The notes below the pieces were generated by a model. The model was not told the DNA's origin and searched no databases. It saw only the letters and a program-made list of their open reading frames with translations. Below, piece after piece: positions 58,939-64,000 of a stretch of DNA of 64,000 nucleotides; positions within the stretch are counted from its first letter, which is position 1, and every line of letters starts with the position of its first letter. The DNA is from CAZLBC01 sp964557575 (lineage in GTDB: Bacteria; Planctomycetota; Phycisphaerae; SM23-33), in contig CAZLBC010000011.1 in NCBI GenBank assembly GCA_964557575.1, forward strand, positions 1-64,000, in the 5' to 3' direction. The position numbers and the translations under genes are program-made.

Positions 58939-60075
58939 TCACTTTTCCAGGAGGATGGTAAGCACGTCGCGCACCCTCTCGGCGTCTGAATCGTCCATGG
59001 CGCCGGCCGCCTGACTGAGCAGTTGCGACTGGTGTTCGGTAAAGGCGGCCGCTAACGACGGGTCGAAATCGGCAAGCCCCAGCGACGTGAGTATCGCGTC
59101 CGCCAGTTCCGGCATGCCGGTTCCCGTTCGGGCGGAAACGCGTACGTCGTAACGGCCTTCCGGTATTCCCTCGTCGCATTTCGACGCTACCCTGAGGTAG
59201 TCGCGCCGCGGGATCAGCGTGTCGACATCGACCGGGGAGTCGGCGGCCGTCAGCAGGACCGCCAGGTCGGCTTTTTCTATTCGTTCTCTTGCCCGCCGCA
59301 TGGCCTCGGCATCAACGTCGTCCGACGTATCCCAGAGGCCGGCGGTGTCGACGATCCAGACCGCGATATCTCCAATGGCGGCCGCTTCCCTGACCCAGTC
59401 GCGGGTCGTTCCGGGCCGGTCGGTGACGATGCTGGTTTGTTTTTCGGTGAGCCGGTTTGTCAGGAGACTCTTCCCGCTGTTGGGCGGACCGGCTATGACG
59501 ATTTCCGGTCCCCTGAGCACCAGCCGGGATGTTTCGAGCTTCTCCGCGGCTCCGATCAGTTTCCCCGCAGTGTTCTGTCCGGCCGGGGTTGCGATGGTTT
59601 CCCGCGCAAGGCGACTCATGCCGGCGGACCACTGCAGGCCCAGGAGCAGCGTCGCCGCGGGGCCGCGGGCATCGGGGAGGCGGCGGAGCATTTCCCGACC
59701 GACCGCCGGATTGTTCCACGAGGGATGCGCGGGATTGAACAGGTACGGGGATTCGGGCGGCCGTATAGCGGCGCCGGCCGCGGCCAGCAGGCGGAGCGAA
59801 CGACCCGCGACCACCGGGCCGCCGTGGATATTGATGTCCTGGCGATTTTTTCTGCGGCACACCAGGACTTCGTCGACGCACTCGCCGTCTTCGGTGAGAT
59901 GTCCGAGCCGCAACCGGATCCCCCCCCGGCCTGTCTCTGCCGACGGCACGGACGGTGTGAAGACGGAATCCACGATTGTTTTCGCATCCGGTCCCTCGAC
60001 GGTGATAACCGATATACCTCCCAGGCCGGGCGGCGTTACCAGCGAGGCGGTCGTGGTGTTCGGTTGTGTTGGCAT
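58939..60075 (-). CDS. MnmE/TrmE-like GTPase lacking the C-terminal catalytic Cys
   Basis: This 378-residue protein is shorter than MnmE (about 450). An N-terminal THF-binding-like domain ('TPPGLGGISVITVEGPDAKTIVD', 'DEVLVCRRKNRQDINIHGG') is followed by a helical segment and a G domain: G1 'GPPNSGKS' (196-203), G2 'PGTTRD' (221-226), G3 'DTAGLWDT' (243-250). G4 reads 'SKCD' instead of NKxD. MnmE ends with F/C-x-G-K carrying the Cys; this protein ends 'VRDVLTILLEK' without it. tRNA wobble-uridine modification by the usual mechanism is therefore doubtful. It lies 30 bases from coaX. Confidence 0.75.
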   Translation of the reverse strand: MPTQPNTTTASLVTPPGLGGISVITVEGPDAKTIVDSVFTPSVPSAETGRGGIRLRLGHLTEDGECVDEVLVCRRKNRQDINIHGGPVVAGRSLRLLAAAGAAIRPPESPYLFNPAHPSWNNPAVGREMLRRLPDARGPAATLLLGLQWSAGMSRLARETIATPAGQNTAGKLIGAAEKLETSRLVLRGPEIVIAGPPNSGKSLLTNRLTEKQTSIVTDRPGTTRDWVREAAAIGDIAVWIVDTAGLWDTSDDVDAEAMRRARERIEKADLAVLLTAADSPVDVDTLIPRRDYLRVASKCDEGIPEGRYDVRVSARTGTGMPELADAILTSLGLADFDPSLAAAFTEHQSQLLSQAAGAMDDSDAERVRDVLTILLEK

Positions 60076-60105
60076 CAGGATCTGCGCCCGATTACGGTCC
60101 GGTGT

Positions 60106-60900
60106 TCAGGTGTTGCCAAGGAGAGAATGGTAGTATGCCATGGCCGCACCGCGCAGCGTCAGGTCTTCGACCACGGCGGTCACGATCCCCAGTTGCCCGA
60201 TTGCCGGACAGACAATCCCGGCATCACTGCCGGTCAGGATCACCTCCGGCCAGGTGTGCAGTTCGGTAGCGTACGCCTCGACGAACCCTTTCAATGCATG
60301 CCGCACGCCGTTGACGATTCCGTTGAGCACGGCATTCCGGGTATCCCCCGAAAGGAGTCTTTCCGGTTCCGCCGGCTCGACATACGCAAGCCGCGAGGTG
60401 TTTCTCGCCAGCGCATTTGCCGCCATGCCGAGCCCCGGCATGATCGCTCCGCCGCGAAAGACACCGTCGTTGTCAACGCAGTCTATGGTTATCGCGGAGC
60501 CGAAATCAGCGACGACGCAGGCGCTTCCGAGGCGGTCGTATGCCGCCGATGCGGCGCAGAGCCGATCGGCGCCGACACACGATCCGACAGCCGGATCGAC
60601 CGGTATCGGCAACGGCAGATCGCGTCCGACGAGTTGCAGGCGGCCGCCGGTAATCCCCGCGACGCATTCTTCAACGTCCGGGAATCGCTCGTCGTTAACG
60701 CTGCACGCGACGACGGCGTCAGGTCGTTCCGGTTGTTCCCACAGCTCCTTCAGGCCCGATACCAGCGCCGGCGTTTGATCCAGGAGTACGCGTTTGAACC
60801 CCGAAACATCTTCTCCGCGGACGCGCGCGCAGCGGATAGACGTGTTGCCGCAGTCGATCGCCAGAACAGCCGGGATCGTATCAATCGTCTTTTCCGACAT
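60106..60900 (-). CDS. coaX: Type III pantothenate kinase
   Basis: This 264-residue ASKHA-fold kinase starts CoA synthesis. 'AVLAIDCGNTSIRCARV' is the phosphate-1 loop. 'VGSCVGADRLCAASAAYD' matches the pantothenate-binding GADR motif. 'VVADFGSAITIDCVD' is the phosphate-2 region, and 'GGAIMPGLGMAANALARNTSRL' follows. Start: ATG 60900 begins the conserved sequence; an earlier ATG at 60924 lies inside the obgE end. The gene overlaps obgE by 20 bases. Confidence 0.92.
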   Translation of the reverse strand: MSEKTIDTIPAVLAIDCGNTSIRCARVRGEDVSGFKRVLLDQTPALVSGLKELWEQPERPDAVVACSVNDERFPDVEECVAGITGGRLQLVGRDLPLPIPVDPAVGSCVGADRLCAASAAYDRLGSACVVADFGSAITIDCVDNDGVFRGGAIMPGLGMAANALARNTSRLAYVEPAEPERLLSGDTRNAVLNGIVNGVRHALKGFVEAYATELHTWPEVILTGSDAGIVCPAIGQLGIVTAVVEDLTLRGAAMAYYHSLLGNT

Positions 60901-61927
60901 GGTTCGCTGTTTCCTCTCCTTCATGGAGCGTTTTCCAGATTCTTTCGTTCAGTTCGTCCAGTCCCCGGCCGGTCACCGCGGACACGCCGGATACCGCCGC
61001 GCCTCTCTGCCGGGAGAACGCCGCTAACCGTTCGTCGCTCCCGGTGAGATCCATCTTGTTGGCGACCAGTATCTCGGGCTTGTGTGCAAGCGGAGCCGAA
61101 TAGGCGCGCAGTTCCGATCGAATAACGGAATAGTTCTCCCACGGATCGCCTTTCAGGGGGCAGATGTCCACCAGGTGGAGGATAATGCGTGCCCGTTCGA
61201 TATGACGCAGAAACGCGCAGCCGAGCCCCTTCCCCTCATGGGCCCCTTCAATCAGGCCGGGGATATCACCTATCGTGTAGCGCCGGTAACCGTCGAGTTC
61301 GACAACCCCCAGGGAAGGGGTGAGGGTGGTGAACGGATACGATGCGATTTTCGGTTTCGCGCTGGAAAGCCTCGAAAGAAGGGTGCTCTTGCCGGCGTTC
61401 GGGAGACCGACCAGGGCAACGTCGGCGATCAGCTTCAGTTCCAGATGCAGGTGCCGCTGCTGGCCTGCCTGTCCCTGTTCGCATTCCCGGGGAGCCTGGT
61501 TGACCGGAGACTTGAATCGCGCGTTTCCCCGTCCGCCTTTTCCGCCGCGGGCCACGCAAACCGACTGGCCTGAGCCGTCGAGGTCCTTCAGCAGCGTCCC
61601 GTGCGTTGCATCATGGACGAGCGTGCCGGGGGGTACGCGTATAACAACGTCCGCGCCGTTCTTGCCGTGCCGGTTTTTCCCCATGCCGTGACCGCCCCGC
61701 TGTGCCCGGTGGTGGTGTTTTCCGGCCAGATGGTGAAGGGAGTTCAGTGATGTGTCCGCGGCAAGTATCGCGCTTCCTCCGCTTCCCCCGTCTCCTCCGT
61801 CCGGTCCGCCCTTGGGAACGTACTTTTCCCGCCTGAATGAGACGCACCCGTTACCGCCGTCGCCGGCGAAGACGACGATGTCGACCTCGTCGACGAAAAA
61901 TTTTCGGCTTTTCTCTTCGGAACCCAT
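60881..61927 (-). CDS. obgE: Obg GTPase
   Basis: This 348-residue GTPase acts in 50S assembly and stress control. The Gly-rich Obg fold ('VFAGDGGNGCVSFRREKYVPKGGPDGGDGGSGGSAIL', 'ARGGKGGRGNARFKSPVNQAPRECEQGQ') precedes the G domain with G1 'GLPNAGKS', G3 'DIPGLIEGA' and G4 'NKMD'. The C-terminal OCT domain is absent. It lies downstream of rpmA as usual, but a terminator stands between them, and rplU is missing. The coaX start is inside its last codons. Confidence 0.95.
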   Translation of the reverse strand: MGSEEKSRKFFVDEVDIVVFAGDGGNGCVSFRREKYVPKGGPDGGDGGSGGSAILAADTSLNSLHHLAGKHHHRAQRGGHGMGKNRHGKNGADVVIRVPPGTLVHDATHGTLLKDLDGSGQSVCVARGGKGGRGNARFKSPVNQAPRECEQGQAGQQRHLHLELKLIADVALVGLPNAGKSTLLSRLSSAKPKIASYPFTTLTPSLGVVELDGYRRYTIGDIPGLIEGAHEGKGLGCAFLRHIERARIILHLVDICPLKGDPWENYSVIRSELRAYSAPLAHKPEILVANKMDLTGSDERLAAFSRQRGAAVSGVSAVTGRGLDELNERIWKTLHEGEETANHVGKDD

Positions 61928-61989
61928 ACCAGTGGTCTGTGGAAAGAAACGGTCTCGTCATACAACGGTGCCAAACCGACACAACCGAA

Positions 61990-62026
61990 AAGAAAAAGGC
62001 GATGCGCCTTTCGGACCCATCGCCTT
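61990..62026 (-). terminator. Terminator between rpmA and obgE, with two alternative hairpins
   Basis: On the minus strand, AAGGCGATG (62018-62026) pairs perfectly with CATCGCCTT (61996-62004), followed by a T-rich tract. An alternative hairpin, AAAGGCG/CGCCTTT with a three-base loop, ends at the same T tract. It lies 60 bases after the rpmA stop. Confidence 0.75.
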
Positions 62027-62085
62027 GGTACCGTATGCAATTGCGGTTGTGCGGCGGTACCTCCCTGTACCGTCAGGACGGAATG

Positions 62086-62319
62086 CTACAACACGTCGAC
62101 AAAACGTCCCCGGAACGAAACCGTGCCTCCCGCCACCGCGTAGAGTGTATCGTCACCGCCCCTCTTGACGTTGTAGCCGGGTTTGTGACGAGTTCCGCAT
62201 TGGCGAATGAGAATCGTTCCGGGGGTAACCGATTCTCCGCCGTACTTCTTCGTGCCCCGGTACTGGGGATTGCTGTCCCGGCCGTTGGTGGTCGAACCTT
62301 GGCCCTTTTTATGTGCCAT
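62086..62319 (-). CDS. rpmA: 50S ribosomal protein L27
   Basis: This 77-residue protein has the family's 'MAHKKGQGSTTNGRDSNPQYRGTKKYGGESVTPGTILIRQCGTRHKPG' split over the conserved N-terminal tail, which reaches the peptidyl-transferase centre. No Firmicutes-type N-terminal extension is present. AGGAG lies seven bases before the ATG. rplU, normally the gene just upstream, is absent; instead an unrelated secreted protein lies 51 bases upstream. Confidence 0.96.
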   Translation of the reverse strand: MAHKKGQGSTTNGRDSNPQYRGTKKYGGESVTPGTILIRQCGTRHKPGYNVKRGGDDTLYAVAGGTVSFRGRFVDVL

Positions 62320-62370
62320 CCGAATACTCCTGGTAATTCATGTTGTGCCGTTTTGCGATAACCTGCGCCC

Positions 62371-63300
62371 TTAACGCATGACCCACTCTTTACCGAGAAA
62401 TCGCAGGGGGGCGCCTTGCCTGTCTTTTGCCTGGCTGCCGATCTTATACGTCAGCCTGAGCGTCTTGGAAAGAATAATCTCCTCTGTTTCCACTACCTCG
62501 CTTGCGTCGGTTTTCTTTTCAGGATCGAAAGGTATTTCCTTCCTGATCTTTATCGGATTGGGGAGTTTGATCTTCGCCGTCTCACCGCTGAGCCCGCCGA
62601 TGAACACGTCGAACAGGCCTGCCTTGGGATCAAAGTCCTTGAATATGGCTACGCTTTCCACCGCGTTGTCCTCACCCTGGAGGATCTTGCCGGTGGCGGT
62701 GTTCAAATCGACCAGGAGCGGATTGTTAATGATCTTTTTGATCTTGTCATAGACTGGCGTGCTGTTGAAGCCCTCGCCGGCCGACAGCAACTGGCCGGTC
62801 TCGGTGTACAACTGGAATTCGGGGTCGAAGGGCCTGCTGCCCCCGGTTCTGTTGATGATGGTGAACTTGATGTACCAGAAGAGGCGCGGTTTTTTGGAAC
62901 CCGGCATCTTGACCATTATTGACCGGGGTTCCTTGAAGTAGAACCTGAACTGCCAGTTAAACGGGGCTTCATCGGGGATGGGAATAGTATCCGCCCCGAT
63001 AGTATGCGCCGTCCATCCGTGGGGTATATCATGTCTGCTCATGCCCACTTCGCTTTCGGCGGGATATTCATCCAGGGAAACATCAGCGGGCTCAAGATCG
63101 ATAATGCCGGAGCCTTTCGGTTTCTCTTCTTCAGCGGCATCCTTGCCCGCGTCGGTCGATGCACCGGTCGCGTCCGTCCCGCCGAGCGCATCAAGCGCGG
63201 AGGTGACATCGTTCTCCGCCGCAAGGGTGGGTGAAACCGGCAGCAGGAAAAGCGCGATTGTCAACGACAGCACGGTAAACATCGTTAGTGTATTTCTCAT
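62371..63300 (-). CDS. Secreted uncharacterised protein
   Basis: This 309-residue protein has a signal peptide ('TMFTVLSLTIALFLLPVSPTLA'). A low-complexity Ala/Thr/Asp linker follows. The globular part, from about residue 95, is beta-rich ('FNWQFRFYFKEPRSIMVKMPGSKKPRLFWYIKFTIINRTGG') and resembles conserved secreted proteins annotated in Planctomycetota without known function. The Ile/Val spacing suggests an immunoglobulin-like sandwich. It may be cotranscribed with rpmA, 51 bases downstream. AAGGA precedes the ATG at ten bases. Confidence 0.65.
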   Translation of the reverse strand: MRNTLTMFTVLSLTIALFLLPVSPTLAAENDVTSALDALGGTDATGASTDAGKDAAEEEKPKGSGIIDLEPADVSLDEYPAESEVGMSRHDIPHGWTAHTIGADTIPIPDEAPFNWQFRFYFKEPRSIMVKMPGSKKPRLFWYIKFTIINRTGGSRPFDPEFQLYTETGQLLSAGEGFNSTPVYDKIKKIINNPLLVDLNTATGKILQGEDNAVESVAIFKDFDPKAGLFDVFIGGLSGETAKIKLPNPIKIRKEIPFDPEKKTDASEVVETEEIILSKTLRLTYKIGSQAKDRQGAPLRFLGKEWVMR

Positions 63301-63369
63301 AATACGTTATTCCTTATGAACACGTCTATGCACACGAATAGCAGGATAATACGATGCCGCGCGCACACG

Positions 63370-63397
63370 AAGATACTAAAATATCCTGTAAAGTCAA
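63370..63397 (-). promoter_or_regulatory. Possible promoter of the secreted protein/rpmA unit
   Basis: On the minus strand, TTGACT (63392-63397), a 16-base spacer and TATCTT (63370-63375). The leader would be about 60 bases. Confidence 0.4.
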
Positions 63398-63518
63398 GTG
63401 TTACATCGGGACGGCGCGCCGTGTAGCGGTATCGGTTTCACGACCGCAAAATGCCCGGTTTCAGCCTGCACACGAATTGTATTTGCTGCAAAAAACATGA
63501 AAGCCGAACAACCTCTTA

Positions 63519-63524
63519 TATAAT
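63519..63524 (+). promoter_or_regulatory. TATAAT -10 box seven bases before a start codon
   Basis: TATAAT, then CGGACAT, then ATG 63532, almost identical to the arrangement before mscS. Confidence 0.5.
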
Positions 63525-63531
63525 CGGACAT

Positions 63532-64000
63532 ATGTCGAGTATTAAGCCAGTCCCGCGGTGGAAGATTTCGGCCGGATTGCGGTTTCTCGTTTCTGGAAAC
63601 CGGACGCCGTCCTCGGAGGAGAACAACAGGCTCCGGATGTTGCGGGCCCTCTACCGAGACGGCAGAAAGAGGGGAAGCCGACTCTGGTGGACACGGGACC
63701 GTCAAAAGATACGGGCAGTATCCCTGGTTGCGGTATCGCGCGGGAATGTCGGTTTTGTTTACTACAGCCCTCCGTCGGCACCCGGGGTCGACTGCCGTTT
63801 GCTCGTCGAACTGGTTGCGCAATTGAGTGCCGCCTGCTTGCGCGACGGATTGCCCATGGTGCAGGTTTTTCTCGATCCGGACCGTACGGATGAAATAGCT
63901 GTCCTCAGCGAGGCGGGACTCGAGCCGGCTGCCCGGCTTATCGAGATGAGGCGCGAGCTTCCCGCGCGGAATGTCTGCGCATCGATGCCGACGGAGGGCA
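63532..64000 (+). CDS. GNAT-like protein, 3' end beyond window
   Basis: The frame from ATG 63532 is open to the window edge (156 codons). The N-terminal 60 residues are basic ('RMLRALYRDGRKRGSRLWW'). After that, 'RAVSLVAVSRGNVGFVYYSPP' and 'CRLLVELVAQLSAACLRDGLPMVQVFLDPDRTDEIAVLSEAGLEPAARLIEMRREL' look like an acetyltransferase core with its late-helix/strand order. The assignment is tentative. It is divergent from the secreted-protein gene, with a leaderless-type -10 box. Confidence 0.5.
   Translation, partial: MSSIKPVPRWKISAGLRFLVSGNRTPSSEENNRLRMLRALYRDGRKRGSRLWWTRDRQKIRAVSLVAVSRGNVGFVYYSPPSAPGVDCRLLVELVAQLSAACLRDGLPMVQVFLDPDRTDEIAVLSEAGLEPAARLIEMRRELPARNVCASMPTEG

Overview
The window is GC-rich DNA from a Gram-negative bacterium, most likely Planctomycetota and perhaps Phycisphaerae-like. 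The lineage call is an inference from gene content. It rests on a four-PDZ HtrA lipoprotein, squalene-hopene-type repeats fused to a DUF4159 domain, paired Tat-type Gfo/Idh/MocA oxidoreductases, a very short-leader type IV pilin-like protein with a 'FCDGH' tail, an LptE lipoprotein, and several secreted beta-helix and glycan-active proteins. BamD-like, LptE and GDP-fucose genes indicate an outer membrane with LPS-type surface glycans. tRNA genes do not encode CCA. Two 100-N scaffold gaps show that this is a draft assembly.

Layout. Bases 1-5030 look accessory: a secreted discoidin-like protein cut by the edge, a 28-nt tRNA-Thr 3' fragment, a DUF4143 ATPase, a broken cation/proton antiporter, and an AbiEi/AbiEii type IV toxin-antitoxin pair. 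Bases 5237-9840 carry a DUF985 cupin, a four-PDZ HtrA lipoprotein, a protease-dead HtrA relative and a D-2-hydroxyacid dehydrogenase. Bases 9923-21074, all on the minus strand, are a block of mostly secreted proteins: beta-helix, SGNH-beta-helix fusion, DUF3298, TIM-barrel glycosidase-like, alpha-helical, and prenyltransferase-repeat/DUF4159 proteins. A VIT1-like/DUF211 pair of archaeal flavour interrupts this block. Bases 21237-28279 hold a split membrane spermidine-synthase-like pair, a 677-residue unknown protein and two Gfo/Idh/MocA oxidoreductases.

From 28541 the content is mostly housekeeping. It runs BamD-like, LptE, FtsH, then a repeat array with a gap, FolP, CdaA and CdaR (cyclic-di-AMP), ProA, a small Cys-rich protein, an IclR/AraC chimera, AspS, a NifU-type scaffold, PabA/TrpG, a GNAT, endonuclease III, MscS, HflX, a metallopeptidase and tRNA-Thr. 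Next come a Bax1 nuclease with a degenerate XPB helicase, RlmN, an LPG-synthase-type membrane protein, Gmd and Fcl, the pilin-like protein, tRNA-Ser, a second repeat array with a gap, ClpB behind a sigma-54-type promoter, RadC, an MnmE-like GTPase, CoaX, ObgE, L27, a secreted unknown and a GNAT-like gene running off the edge.

The most unusual points are these. (1) A Bax1/XPB pair in which the nuclease keeps its motifs but the helicase has lost Walker A, the DEAD-type box and motif III. (2) Two tandem repeat arrays, both at assembly gaps, that are homologous to one another and share a hairpin kept by compensatory changes, plus a third 100-bp palindromic element of similar plan. (3) A recurrent TATAAT-N6/7-ATG arrangement that predicts leaderless mRNAs. 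(4) A sigma-54 promoter in front of clpB. (5) An ATC start codon for a secreted protein. (6) Domain shuffling in the IclR/AraC regulator.
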